A DNA stretch of 64,000 nt from Halorussus lipolyticus (GTDB lineage: Archaea; Halobacteriota; Halobacteria; Halobacteriales; Haladaptataceae), in NCBI RefSeq assembly GCF_029338375.1, contig NZ_CP119804.1, positions 2,128,955 to 2,192,954 of the forward strand. Reading direction: 5' to 3'. A program made the translations under genes and the position numbers. How positions within the stretch are numbered: position 1 is the stretch's first letter; each line of letters starts with the position of its first letter. The notes beneath the pieces are model-generated. The model was not told where the DNA came from and searched no databases. It worked only from the letters and a program-made list of their open reading frames with translations. This document shows positions 41,420-50,753 of the stretch, one piece after another.

Positions 41420-43429
41420 TCACGGACTCTGCCCGCTTGCCTCTGACGAGCGCCCGTCGTATTTCCGGTCTGCCCGATGTTCGCTGATGAGCCTATCGAG
41501 TTGCTCTGCCTTCTGCTCTTTCCGGCGCTCCTCGGCGCGGGCCTCCCAGTCCTCGATGACGGCCTCGACCTCGCTCTCGCGGGTCACGGCCAACTCGTCC
41601 ACCTCCTGAATCGTCACGTCGGCGGCGGGACCCACCGGGACCTCCTCGTCGAACAGCACTTCGTCGGCGGCGTCCGAGAGGCCGCCGTCGCCGGTCAACA
41701 CGACCTTCGGGTCAACCTCGGCGAGTCGCTCTGCGGTCGAACGACCCGCGCCGGAGGCGTCCCGGAGGTACACTACGTCGTCGGTGGCGAGGCCGAAACT
41801 GTCGTGAGCGCGCTCGATGGCTCCCTTGGTGAACTTCTCGACCGGTTTGACCGGGGTGAGTCCGGCCTTCTTCTCGGAGACGTCACTGAAGTTCGAGTGG
41901 TCGAGTTTCCAGAGTTCCTTGAGGCGGGCGAGTTTGCCCTCCAAGTCCTCGATTTTCTCGTCGCGCTCGTCCAACTCGCGTTCGAGGCGCTGGTTCTCGC
42001 GTTCGAGTCGGGTGACTTCCCGGCGCTCGCGGACCTCCTTTCGCTCCTCGCTTCTGGCCTGTTCGAGGTCACCCTTCAGTTGCCCGATGCGGCCCTCCTT
42101 GCGCTCGATGGTGTCTTCCAGTTCTTCGATGTGGTCCTCCAATCGCTCGACTTGAGACTCCAACTCCTTGATGCGCTTCTCGTCGTCGGTCAACTCGCGG
42201 GGCGTGTGTTCGGTCTCGTCGTCTTCGGTCTCCTCGTCGTCCGAGAGGTCCGCGAGTGCGGTCTCAACCGAGTCCTCGCCAGCGACCACTCTGGCAGTAA
42301 CCTCCCCGCGGTCCATTCGCGGAGGCACCTTGTCGGCGATGCGCTCGAACTGGTCTTCGTGGTCGTCGAAGGCGTAGAGCGCGGCGGCCATCGCGTCTCG
42401 CTCGTGGTCGTTTTCGTAGTCGTGGTCGCGGGTCCGGTGCTGTTTCTCGTCTATCGGCAGGTCAGACTGGGGAATCCACCCTTCGGCGTCGAAGCTACGG
42501 CGTATCTTCTCGACAGTCTCGGGCATCGGTTCCACGTCGGCGGCGACGATAACCGGTCGTCCGCGCTCGATTATCCACTCGATGACCTCGGCGGTGTCGG
42601 CGGTCCGGGTGCTGAACACGTCCAGAAGCGCCCCGTCCAAGTCCGCCACCGCGACTGCGGTTGTCGTGCCGGGGTCGATACCGACCAGCACGTGGTCCCG
42701 GCGCTTGGCCAGCGGTTCGAACTCGATGCCGTCCCGGCGTTCGCGCTCGACTTCGACCCGAACGTCGCCGGACCGCTCGTTCGAGACCGGGATGTCCTCG
42801 GGGCGGCCTTCGACCTCGAAGACGGCGTTCGAGAACCCGCCGTACTTCTCGGTGGCGTCGCGCTCGTAGTCGAGGCCCGCGCCGTCGAGTTCACTCTCGA
42901 CCTCTCGGGTCCGGGTCTTGACCGACCCGTGGATGCGGCGGGTGTATCGGTCCTCGCTCCACCCGCCCTTGCCGGTCGAGCGACCGCGGGAGACCTTGAT
43001 TTTCGTGGTGTTGGTGAAAGCAGAGACCTCGTAACCGACGTTGCCAGCCGCGAGTCGCGCTGACGCCTCGGCCTCCTTCATCGGCTTCTTGTCGTAGGGC
43101 ACGCCGTGGCGCGAGGAGACCCGCGATAGCGGCTCTGGGCGCTCGGCCCCCGTGACCTGCACCAGCCGAGTTCCGTCGGGGAGTTCGCGCAGGAAGTGGA
43201 CGAGGGCGTCCTTGTCGGCGGCCAACTCGTACATGTTGTCGGTCGCCACGAGCGCCGGCTCCTCGCGTTCGATGAGTCGGCGGAGCTTGCGGTGTGACAC
43301 CACGTCGCGGTCGATGTTCTCGCCATCGAACGCGACCAGCGCGTAGGAGGGTGCGTCGCCGCGAACGTCCCCGCTCTGGACGTCCACGCCGAAGACGAGC
43401 GTGTCGAGGGCACTCGTGCGGGCGTTCAC
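41420..43429 (-). CDS. DUF460 RNase H-fold protein with coiled coil
   Basis: A 669-residue cytoplasmic protein. The N-terminal domain (LDTLVFGVDVQSGDVRGDAP, about 8-27, to 150) and the central HVLVGIDPGTTTAVAVADLD (about 245-264, D-P-G-T-T RuvC/RNase H-like motif) through HRTRDHDYENDHERDAMAAA (D-x-x-A end of such folds) match DUF460. A long coiled coil follows (about 415-510, KRIKELESQVERLEDHIEEL), then a small C-terminal domain (LTPVKPVEKFTKGAIERAHD). Predicted RNase H-like nuclease of unknown task, conserved in euryarchaea. Confidence 0.85.
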   Translation of the reverse strand: MNARTSALDTLVFGVDVQSGDVRGDAPSYALVAFDGENIDRDVVSHRKLRRLIEREEPALVATDNMYELAADKDALVHFLRELPDGTRLVQVTGAERPEPLSRVSSRHGVPYDKKPMKEAEASARLAAGNVGYEVSAFTNTTKIKVSRGRSTGKGGWSEDRYTRRIHGSVKTRTREVESELDGAGLDYERDATEKYGGFSNAVFEVEGRPEDIPVSNERSGDVRVEVERERRDGIEFEPLAKRRDHVLVGIDPGTTTAVAVADLDGALLDVFSTRTADTAEVIEWIIERGRPVIVAADVEPMPETVEKIRRSFDAEGWIPQSDLPIDEKQHRTRDHDYENDHERDAMAAALYAFDDHEDQFERIADKVPPRMDRGEVTARVVAGEDSVETALADLSDDEETEDDETEHTPRELTDDEKRIKELESQVERLEDHIEELEDTIERKEGRIGQLKGDLEQARSEERKEVRERREVTRLERENQRLERELDERDEKIEDLEGKLARLKELWKLDHSNFSDVSEKKAGLTPVKPVEKFTKGAIERAHDSFGLATDDVVYLRDASGAGRSTAERLAEVDPKVVLTGDGGLSDAADEVLFDEEVPVGPAADVTIQEVDELAVTRESEVEAVIEDWEARAEERRKEQKAEQLDRLISEHRADRKYDGRSSEASGQSP

Positions 43430-43528
43430 GGTCCGGAGTAGGTGGCGGGCAGATATAAATCCGACGCGGGACGCGTCTGGTCGGCGCGAACGCGGAGAAA
43501 AATTGGTGTTCGGTCGAAGGGACAGCGA

Positions 43529-45613
43529 TTAGTCGCGGCGGTACGCGAGGAGCGCGGCGGCGACGAGGGCGACGACTGCGGTAACCGGTGTGAAGCCGGG
43601 GGTGTCACCAGTCGTCTCGGCGGTGGTCGTCTCGGTCTCGTCGCTGACCGCCTTCTCGGTCGTCTCGGTGGACTGGGTGGTCTCGGTCGTCTCAGTCGTC
43701 GTTTCGGTGGCCTCGGTCGTCGTCGGCTCTGCGCCGAAGTCGCTGGCAGAGAGTTCGGCGTTCAGAATCGAGTTCCGGAAGTAGACGCGCTCGTAGGCCG
43801 AGGTGTTGTAGTCGCCGTAAATCTGGACGGTCTCGCCCGCCGAGAGTTTGCGGAGTTCGGCGAGGTCGAACGCGACTGTCACGGTGTCGTTCGACAGCGA
43901 GGACGACTCGGCGGCGAGGAGGTCGCTCGCGTTGCCGGTGGTCGCGTAGAAGTCGCTGACGTTCTGGGTGCCGTTGGGCGCGGTGAGTGCAATCGTCGCG
44001 GTGCCCTCAGTCACACTCACGGACTGGGTTTCGACCTCGGCGTCCACTCGCCGGATGCGGTTCTCGTCGGTCGGCGAGACCGGACTGTTCTGCTGGACGT
44101 ACTTCAGCAGAGCCGTGCCGTAGAGCATGTGGGACTCGCTGGTCACGGTGGCGTTCGAGAGCACCGAGTCGTCCCAGCCAGCCATGTAGGAGTTGACGGT
44201 GACGTTGTAGGTCTCGTCCTCGGCGAGCGGTTCGCCGTTGACCCACACGTCACGAATCTGGTCGTCGGTGTCGTTGTGGCCGACCCACTCGTACTCGACG
44301 CCGCTGACCTGTAGCTTGGCTTCCGCACCGTACTGCTGGCCCTCCTCGCTTTCGAGCGTGACGATTTGGCTGGCCAGCAGTTGTTCGAGTTGCGCGCCGG
44401 TCAACTCGACGGTGACCAGCGTGTTCTGGAAGGGCAGGATGTTGTACACGTCGCCCACGGTGAGGTTGCCCGGTCCGTAGATGCTGTTCGAGCGGATGCC
44501 GCCCGCGTTGGTGATGGCGACCTCAGCGCCGGTCTGGGCGCGGAAGGAGTCGCCAATCATGTTGCCGAGTGCAGTCTCGTCGTGGTAGTTCGAGGCGAAC
44601 CGGGAGTCGAGTTCGACCTCGGTCCGACCCGCGACCTCGTTGAGTTCGTCCTTGCGGGCGTCGGTGATAAGCTTCGAGACGGTCTCGTTCTTCGAGACGT
44701 TCTCGGTCACGTCGAGGAGTCGGCCGTCCTGCATCGTCACGTCGCCGTCGGCGACGGTCAGGTTGACCTCCGCGACGTGTTCCGCGCGGGCCTCGGCCTC
44801 CATGATGACCGCGCCGCCGGTCTCTTTGGGCGGGTACTCAACTTCGTCGTCGCCGACCACGATGGCATCGACGTTCTCGGTCGTGTTAGCGAGGTTCTTG
44901 GCCACGGGGACGCCGAGGTGGGCCGAGACGACGACCACATCGACGTTCTCCTCGTCTTTGAGCATCGTGGCGTACTCGCTGGCGGTGTCGGAGTAGTTTT
45001 TGAGTTCGTAGCCTTGCTTGTCGAAGTCCACCGCGGTCTTCCCTTTGATTTTCTGGTCGGCCACGCCGACGATGCCGACCTTCACGCCGTCACGCTCGAC
45101 GACGGTGTAGGGTTCGGCACCGGGAATCGGTTCGCCGGTCTCGGCGTCAACGATGTTGGCCATCAGCCACGGGAACTCGGAGGCGTTGCTGAAGTTGCCC
45201 ACGCCGTCGAACCCGTAGTCGAGGTCGTGGTTCCCGAGGCCCTCGCCGGCGGGGTCGATGACGTTCAGCGCCTTCACCGGGACCCGCCACTGACTGAGCG
45301 GCGAGAGCGAGTGAGGACTCACTTCGTCACCGCCGCCGACCACGACGGTCGGGTTGTCGTGGGCAGACCGGCGCTGGTCGATGAGCGTGACCATCCGCGG
45401 CAGGGTGCCGTTCTCGGCGGCCGCGGTCTGGATGTCGTTGTACGACAGGATGGTCAGGGTCGTAGAGTTGTTCGTCGGGGCCTGCGCCGAGGACGGAGCG
45501 GGCGCAGATGTTCCCGTCGCGCTGTGCGTGTCGGAGACGCTCGCCGCGGCGGGCGGCACCGCTCCCGCGACGACGAGGCAGAGAATCAATAGCAGTGATG
45601 CGGCTTGACGCAT
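43529..45613 (-). CDS. Secreted 5'-nucleotidase/UshA-family metallophosphatase with PGF-CTERM anchor
   Basis: A 694-residue exported protein. Signal peptide MRQAASLLLILCLVVAGAVP. Metallophosphatase domain (about 50-290): TLTILSYNDIQTA (D-x-H usually; here N-D-I-Q), GGGDEVSPHSL (G-G-D), EGLGNHDLDYGFDG (G-N-H-D-x-D-x-G) and VVVSAHLGVPVA. C-terminal nucleotidase domain (about 300-510): ITNAGGIRSNSIYGPGNLTV, GDVYNILPFQNTLVTVELTG. A Thr/Glu-rich stretch (about 625-670) leads to PGFTPVTAVVALVAAALLAY then RRD, a PGF-CTERM signal for archaeosortase. It releases phosphate and nucleosides from extracellular nucleotides. ATG 45613 chosen for its signal peptide. Confidence 0.9.
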   Translation of the reverse strand: MRQAASLLLILCLVVAGAVPPAAASVSDTHSATGTSAPAPSSAQAPTNNSTTLTILSYNDIQTAAAENGTLPRMVTLIDQRRSAHDNPTVVVGGGDEVSPHSLSPLSQWRVPVKALNVIDPAGEGLGNHDLDYGFDGVGNFSNASEFPWLMANIVDAETGEPIPGAEPYTVVERDGVKVGIVGVADQKIKGKTAVDFDKQGYELKNYSDTASEYATMLKDEENVDVVVVSAHLGVPVAKNLANTTENVDAIVVGDDEVEYPPKETGGAVIMEAEARAEHVAEVNLTVADGDVTMQDGRLLDVTENVSKNETVSKLITDARKDELNEVAGRTEVELDSRFASNYHDETALGNMIGDSFRAQTGAEVAITNAGGIRSNSIYGPGNLTVGDVYNILPFQNTLVTVELTGAQLEQLLASQIVTLESEEGQQYGAEAKLQVSGVEYEWVGHNDTDDQIRDVWVNGEPLAEDETYNVTVNSYMAGWDDSVLSNATVTSESHMLYGTALLKYVQQNSPVSPTDENRIRRVDAEVETQSVSVTEGTATIALTAPNGTQNVSDFYATTGNASDLLAAESSSLSNDTVTVAFDLAELRKLSAGETVQIYGDYNTSAYERVYFRNSILNAELSASDFGAEPTTTEATETTTETTETTQSTETTEKAVSDETETTTAETTGDTPGFTPVTAVVALVAAALLAYRRD

Positions 45614-45958
45614 ACGTCCGTTTGATAGCAGAACTTCTGGATAAAACCAGCTATTTTCCAACTATTCGTGAAAACATAGCACGGCAGGAAATTAATCTAT
45701 CGGCCGAACGCCGTCACTCCGTCGCGCGTCCCCGGCCGAGAGCGATTTTTGCACTCGTAAATAATTCCTAAAGTAATTATATTAATTCCAATAGCAAGAT
45801 AAATATTTCTTCAAGCCGCGGTCACGACCGTCCATAGCCGACGCGCTCGCCGACACGGACGATTACCACGACCGGCGGCTTTCCGCGTGGGGAAACGCAA
45901 GTCGCCGTTTGAGTCTCGAACAGGTTTATTGGGGTCTTGAGAAAACTACCGATACGCT
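45614..45958. other. Intergenic region, AT-rich
   Basis: 345 bp without a supported gene. AAATAATTCCTAAAGTAATT and ATAAATATTTC near 45760-45813 are a probable divergent promoter area. GGTTTATTGG near 45922-45931 precedes the small membrane gene by about 30 nt. Confidence 0.45.
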
Positions 45959-46156
45959 ATGAAGCCGCTACGAGTCCTCGTCGGTACTGGTGTCGTCTTC
46001 GTCCTCGTCGGCCTGTTCGTAATCGGGTACTCCGTCGTGAACCCGATTTGCACCGGACTCGGCGCGTGCGGGCCGAACTACCCGCTGACCGCTATCGGTC
46101 TCGCCGTCTCGCTCGTCGGCATCGCCATCGGACTCGGTGTTCGGCGTCGAAGCTAA
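45959..46156 (+). CDS. Small membrane protein with a two-Cys outer loop
   Basis: A 65-residue protein with two hydrophobic helices (about 6-27, VLVGTGVVFVLVGLFVIGYS, and 43-60, LTAIGLAVSLVGIAIGLGV) and a connecting loop NPICTGLGACGPNYP whose two Cys may pair. The C terminus is RRRS, predicting a cytoplasmic end. GGTTTATTGG about 30 nt upstream supports the start. No family recognised. Confidence 0.6.
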   Translation: MKPLRVLVGTGVVFVLVGLFVIGYSVVNPICTGLGACGPNYPLTAIGLAVSLVGIAIGLGVRRRS

Positions 46157-46206
46157 CGCGAGACGACAGTCCGAGGCGGCTGGATTAAACCGAAAAAATA
46201 GTCGGA

Positions 46207-47415
46207 CTAACTGATGGCGTAGTTCGTGTTGTTGAACACGCGCCAGACGGGGTAGCCGTAGGCCGGATTGCCCTTCTCGCCGCTGAAGCCACACCCGCTG
46301 TAGGAACCGTTCGGTTCGAAGCCGGTGTGGACCGTGATTGCGAAGTTTCCGTCCGAGTTTGGCCACCAGTACGGTCCACCCGAGTCGCCCTCGCGGGCTT
46401 GGTCGGGGAACCCGAGTTTAACTGCGCTTCCGTACATCTGGATGCAACTGTTGGCACCGTAGAACGAAGCTAAGTCGCCCTTGAGCGTTCCCGTCTGATA
46501 GCCCGACATCACGCCTTGTTGCCGAATAGCGTCGGTGTCTCCCTGCAAGGAGTCGATACCGCTCTCGGTCACCCAACCGTTGAGTTCGATTTCGTTTTCC
46601 TCGTACTGGATGGTGTTACCGTATCCGCCGCCGCTCCGTTCGATGACACACCAGTCGTGAGTCTTGTGACCGTCCACGGCGCTTCCGATGTAGTCGCCTT
46701 GATAGTCGTATACGTCCGTCGAGGCGATTTTACAGCTATCGCTACCGCCGTCGAGGACGTGGTTGGCGGTGTACAGGTACTCCGCCGTGTCGTCGAAGAC
46801 CATGAACCCGGACGTGCCGTAGTGGTAGCCTCCCGAACTGGAGTCTTTGATGAAAAGTCCGCCGGGGAACGGACTATCCGTCACTTCGTCGTAACAATCG
46901 ACATCCGCCGGCGTGAACTCGCCGTTCATCCGCCGAACTGCGACGTCGGAGACGACGAGTTCGCTGGGAGTGCGTATACCCGCCTCCTCGGCCGTATCGG
47001 GGAGCGAAGAAATCTGGGCCGCGGTTGCCTCCGGCCGCACGGAGATTTCGGGCTGGCAGTAGTAGACGCCGCCGTCCATCCGCTCGGTCGGTGCGTAGGC
47101 GACGGACCCGACGAACGGCGCGCTCTCCAGAGCATTCCGGAGCTTCGACGTGACCGTTTTCAGCGCGCGCTGGTGGTCCAGCCACTTCTGCGGAACTTTC
47201 CTCGTGGACCGCGGTTCCGAGTTCAGGCCGCCGCGGGCAGTGACGATTCGAGTCGAGGAGTCGGACGTGGAGACGCCGAACTCGCTCAGTAGTCCCGAGA
47301 GACCAGCGACACCGACTCCGGACTTCTTCAGGACCGACCGGCGAGTCGAACTGGACGGCGTTCTGGTTACGGCGTTCGACCGCGTAGTTTCAGATGCTGA
47401 ATTGTTTGTATCCAC
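46207..47415 (-). CDS. Tat-exported trypsin-like serine protease
   Basis: A 402-residue secreted protease. STRRSVLKKSGVGVAGLSG (about 23-41) is a Tat signal after an unusual 22-residue hydrophilic lead. After a pro-region (about 60-165), the S1-type triad can be read: EYLYTANHVLDGG (His), THDWCVIERSG (Asp) and AREGDSGGPYWWPN (Ser, G-D-S-G-G-P). At least six Cys (for example YYCQPE, VDCYDE, DSCKIA, DWCVIE, NSCIQM, SGCGFS) suggest disulfides, uncommon in halophile proteins. The fold resembles streptogrisin-type proteases. It works outside the cell; the pro-region probably needs removal. Confidence 0.82.
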   Translation of the reverse strand: MDTNNSASETTRSNAVTRTPSSSTRRSVLKKSGVGVAGLSGLLSEFGVSTSDSSTRIVTARGGLNSEPRSTRKVPQKWLDHQRALKTVTSKLRNALESAPFVGSVAYAPTERMDGGVYYCQPEISVRPEATAAQISSLPDTAEEAGIRTPSELVVSDVAVRRMNGEFTPADVDCYDEVTDSPFPGGLFIKDSSSGGYHYGTSGFMVFDDTAEYLYTANHVLDGGSDSCKIASTDVYDYQGDYIGSAVDGHKTHDWCVIERSGGGYGNTIQYEENEIELNGWVTESGIDSLQGDTDAIRQQGVMSGYQTGTLKGDLASFYGANSCIQMYGSAVKLGFPDQAREGDSGGPYWWPNSDGNFAITVHTGFEPNGSYSGCGFSGEKGNPAYGYPVWRVFNNTNYAIS

Positions 47416-47511
47416 ACAGTAGATGGACTACTTGAATACGTTAAAATTTATGCCGAAAAATACAATTGTTAGAAGGCCGAAGTAAGTGGGTCAGTCAGGC
47501 TCCTGACGCGA

Positions 47512-48438
47512 CTATTCGTCGGGGTACGGAATCTCGCGGATTTCGCCGTCGTCCGGCACGAACGCCTCGCCGTCGAAGACCTCCCGCGCTTCTTCGAGGT
47601 GGTCGGAGACGTTGCCCCCGTAGCGCGAGGAGATGTGGGTCAGCGCGAGACGCTTCGCGTCGGCGCGCTTGGCGATTTCGGCGGCCTGCCGGGCGGTCGA
47701 GTGGGCGGTGTTGCCAGCGCGCTCGGCCCGGTCGTCGGCGAAGGTGGCGTCGTGGATAAGGAGGTCGGCCTCGTCGGCGATTTCGGCGACGGTGGCACTC
47801 GGTCGGGTGTCGCCGGTGTAGACGAACGTCCGGCCGGGCCGGGGGTCGCCGACGACCTGCTCAGGTTCGACGGTCGTCCCATCGTCCAGTTCGACCGGTT
47901 CGCCCTCGTGGAGTTGCGAGAACTTCGGGCCGACCGGGACGCCTAGCTCCTCGGCCTTCTCGCGGTCGAACCGGCCCTTCCGGTCGTCCTCGATGAGGGC
48001 GTAGCCCAGCGAGTTGGTGTCGTGGTCGGTCCGGAAGGTTCGGACCTCGTAGTCGTCGCGCCGGACCGCGGCCTCGTCGGGACCGACGCCGTAGATGTGG
48101 ACCGGGAAAGAGGGGTGATTGTCGGCGGCGTGAATCAAATCGTGGATGTCCTCCTCGGTTCCGGTCGGGGTGTAGATGGTCAGGGCCTCCTCGCGGTCGT
48201 TGAAGTCGAGGGTCTGAATCAGGCCCGGCAAGCCAAGCACGTGGTCGCCGTGGAGGTGCGTGATAAAGATGTCCGAGACGGTGAACCCCGTCCCGAAGCG
48301 CATCATCTGGCGCTGGGTCCCCTCGCCCGCGTCGAACAGCAACCGGTCTCCCTCCCGGTTGACCAGCACCGAACTCGGGTTTCGCTCTGTAGTCGGCACT
48401 GCCCCGCCGGTTCCGAGAAAGGTCACGCGCATCGACAT
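47512..48438 (-). CDS. rnz: Ribonuclease Z
   Basis: A 308-residue MBL-fold nuclease starting MSMRVTFLGTGGAVPTTERN. ITHLHGDHVLGLPGLIQTLD (H-x-H-x-D-H plus the RNase Z sequence), FVYTGDTRPSATVAEIADEA, HDATFADDRAERAGNTAHST and LALTHISSRYGGN are diagnostic. It cuts the 3' trailer from tRNA precursors. The ATG at 48438 sits at the family start; upstream in-frame codons show no homology. It is divergent from the Thr/Glu-repeat gene. Confidence 0.95.
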   Translation of the reverse strand: MSMRVTFLGTGGAVPTTERNPSSVLVNREGDRLLFDAGEGTQRQMMRFGTGFTVSDIFITHLHGDHVLGLPGLIQTLDFNDREEALTIYTPTGTEEDIHDLIHAADNHPSFPVHIYGVGPDEAAVRRDDYEVRTFRTDHDTNSLGYALIEDDRKGRFDREKAEELGVPVGPKFSQLHEGEPVELDDGTTVEPEQVVGDPRPGRTFVYTGDTRPSATVAEIADEADLLIHDATFADDRAERAGNTAHSTARQAAEIAKRADAKRLALTHISSRYGGNVSDHLEEAREVFDGEAFVPDDGEIREIPYPDE

Positions 48439-48662
48439 CCTCAGAGACACTCGGGGAGCGCGTGGGAAAGCGCCTTCGAAATCCCGACCACGATATGCCG
48501 AGTTACTCCACAGGAAACAGCAGGTTACGAGTCCGAGCGCCTGCAACGAACTGCGGCATAGTCCGGGCCTAAAGGAGCGTATCTATCTGTTACGCGGATA
48601 AACAGTCGCGCCCGTTTATTCGCGGTCTCACCGTCTGATATTCTGCAGATTGGGGGTTACAA

Positions 48663-50753
48663 ATGACACGTGAAAGCAGAACAATTAGCGCCGTCTTCAT
48701 GGCGGTGCTACTGGTTTTAGCGAGCGGGACAGCCGTATCGCTGGCAGTAACAGGTAGTTCGACAACAGACGGAGGGACGAACGCGGTGGGGGTCCAAGAG
48801 ACGACCACCGCGGCAGACGACGGTGAGTCGGCGTCAGTGACGATAAACGAGCAGGAGACTGAGGGTGCGCAGGTCGTCATCGAATCGGTGACGATGCCGG
48901 AGGGCGGCTTCATCGCCATCCACGACTCGTCGGTGGCCGAGGCCCCGATTGCGAGCGTCCTCGGCAACTCGGTGTACCTCGAAGCCGGGACCCACGAGAA
49001 CGTGACCGTCACGCTGGCCCGGCCCATCACCGAGAGCCAGACGCTGGTCGCCATGCCGCACCTCGACACGAACGACAATCAGGTGTACGACTTCGTCCTC
49101 TCGACCGGGGAACTCGACGGTCCGTACACCGCGAACGGTTCCGTCGTCATCGACCAAGCGAACGTGACGCTCGCTCAGGAGACGACTACGACGACGGAAG
49201 CGCCCGAGGAGACCACCACCGAGGACACCACGACTGAAGCAGTCGAGGAGACCACCACCGAGAAGGCCGAAGAAACCACGACTGAAGCAGTCGAAGAAAC
49301 CACGACCGAAGAAGTCGTGGAGACTACCACCGAGGAGGCCGAAGACACCACGACTGAAGCAGTCGAAGAAACGACCACTGAAGCAGTCGAGGAGACTACG
49401 ACCACCGAAGAAGTGGTGGAAGAAACCACGACCGAAGAAGCCGAGGAGCCACCGGCCGAGATGGAGCAGTTCGTCTTCAAGATAGAGCAGATGAGCATCG
49501 ACGAGTGGTCCTTCGTCGTCGGTGATGAGGAAACGCCCGACCGGACCGAGACGCTCAGCAACGTCAACATTCAGGACCGCCGGGTTACCATCAACCTGAC
49601 CGAAGTCCTCCAGCAGAGCGCGGCCAGTCAGGCCCAGATGGGTGAAATCACCACGCAGAGTCCCGAGCAGATAGAAGAGCAACTCGAGGAGAACCTCTCG
49701 CAGGACATCCAGACAGTCCGGTTCGTCATCCGGAACGTCAACGTCGAGAACGTGACGTTCGTCATCACGGCTCCGGAGGACATGGAACTTCCCCAGCCGC
49801 CGATGACGACCACGACGGAAGCGCCCGAGGAGACCACCACGACTGAAGCAGTCGTTGAGGAAACGACCACCACCGAGGAGGTCGAGGAGACTACCACGAC
49901 CGAAGCAGTCGAAGAAACCACCACGACTGAAGCAGTCGAAGAAACCACTACGACTGAAGCAGTCGAGGAAACGACCACGACTGAAGCAGTCGAAGAAACC
50001 ACTACGACCGAGGAGGTCGAGGAAACGACCACGACCGAAGCAGTCGAAGAAACCACCACGACTGAGGCGGTCGAGGAGACAACCACCGAGGAAGTCGAAG
50101 AAACCACCACGACTGAAGCAGTCGAAGAAACCACCACGACTGAAGCAGTCGAAGAAACCACCACGACTGAAGCAGTCGAAGAAACCACCACGACTGAAGC
50201 AGTCGAAGAAACCACCACGACTGAAGCAGTCGAAGAAACCACCACGACTGAAGCAGTCGAAGAAACCACCACGACTGAAGCAGTCGAAGAAACCACCACG
50301 ACTGAAGCAGTCGAAGAAACCACCACGACTGAAGCAGTCGAAGAAACCACCACGACTGAAGCAGTCGAGGAGACTACCACGACCGAGGAGACCATCGGCG
50401 CGGAGGACCTCAACTCCTTCGAGGTCTCGGAGTTGGACGCACCCGAAAGCGCGTCGGCCGGCGACACCGTCACGGTGACGGCGTCGGTCAGTAACCCCAA
50501 CGACCAGCAGGCCACCCAGACGGTTGCCTTCCGACTCGAAGGCACCGTCATCGCCCGCCAGACCGTCACGCTCGACGCCGGTGAGCAGACCACCGTGACG
50601 TTCGAAATCGACACGGAGGGCGTGCCCGCTGGACAGTACATCCACGGGGTCTACACCCGCGACTTCGGTGAACTCGCGGTCATCGTCATCGAAGAACCGG
50701 GCGCTGAGACGACGACAACCGCCGCGAACGCGACCACGACCGCCGAAGCGTAG
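48663..50753 (+). CDS. Secreted Thr/Glu-repeat protein with DUF7282-like and CARDB-like domains
   Basis: A 696-residue protein. Signal peptide MTRESRTISAVFMAVLLVLA. Domain 1 (about 60-170, VVIESVTMPEGGFIAIHDSS, GNSVYLEAGTHENVTVTLAR) resembles the haloarchaeal surface domain DUF7282. A first Thr/Glu linker (about 176-260) is followed by a domain unique to this protein (about 265-380, FKIEQMSIDEWSFVVGDEET). A second linker (about 385-580) has more than twenty E-T-T-T-T-E-A-V-E-like units. A CARDB-like beta domain ends it (about 585-680, FEVSELDAPESASAGDTVTV). There is no PGF-CTERM, so attachment is unexplained. Thr may be glycosylated. It is probably a cell-surface stalk or binding protein. Confidence 0.8.
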   Translation: MTRESRTISAVFMAVLLVLASGTAVSLAVTGSSTTDGGTNAVGVQETTTAADDGESASVTINEQETEGAQVVIESVTMPEGGFIAIHDSSVAEAPIASVLGNSVYLEAGTHENVTVTLARPITESQTLVAMPHLDTNDNQVYDFVLSTGELDGPYTANGSVVIDQANVTLAQETTTTTEAPEETTTEDTTTEAVEETTTEKAEETTTEAVEETTTEEVVETTTEEAEDTTTEAVEETTTEAVEETTTTEEVVEETTTEEAEEPPAEMEQFVFKIEQMSIDEWSFVVGDEETPDRTETLSNVNIQDRRVTINLTEVLQQSAASQAQMGEITTQSPEQIEEQLEENLSQDIQTVRFVIRNVNVENVTFVITAPEDMELPQPPMTTTTEAPEETTTTEAVVEETTTTEEVEETTTTEAVEETTTTEAVEETTTTEAVEETTTTEAVEETTTTEEVEETTTTEAVEETTTTEAVEETTTEEVEETTTTEAVEETTTTEAVEETTTTEAVEETTTTEAVEETTTTEAVEETTTTEAVEETTTTEAVEETTTTEAVEETTTTEAVEETTTTEAVEETTTTEETIGAEDLNSFEVSELDAPESASAGDTVTVTASVSNPNDQQATQTVAFRLEGTVIARQTVTLDAGEQTTVTFEIDTEGVPAGQYIHGVYTRDFGELAVIVIEEPGAETTTTAANATTTAEA
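50100..50369 (+). repeat. Ten near-identical 27-bp in-frame tandem repeats
   Basis: The unit GAAACCACCACGACTGAAGC plus AGTCGAA (27 bp) occurs ten times in tandem, encoding E-T-T-T-T-E-A-V-E, with nearly no base changes. Flanking older units (49200-49445, 49805-50099) encode similar peptides with scattered synonymous changes. Uniformity of the block points to recent slippage or unequal crossover and a length likely to vary between strains. Confidence 0.9.

Noticed and set aside
50100..50369. CRISPR-like array of 27-bp units
   Set aside because: Units are directly joined with no spacers and stay in frame inside a coding gene; it is a protein tandem repeat.
48834..50645. A long minus-strand frame opposite the Thr/Glu-repeat protein
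   Set aside because: Its repeats merely mirror the 27-bp DNA repeat; the plus strand has signal peptide and domains.
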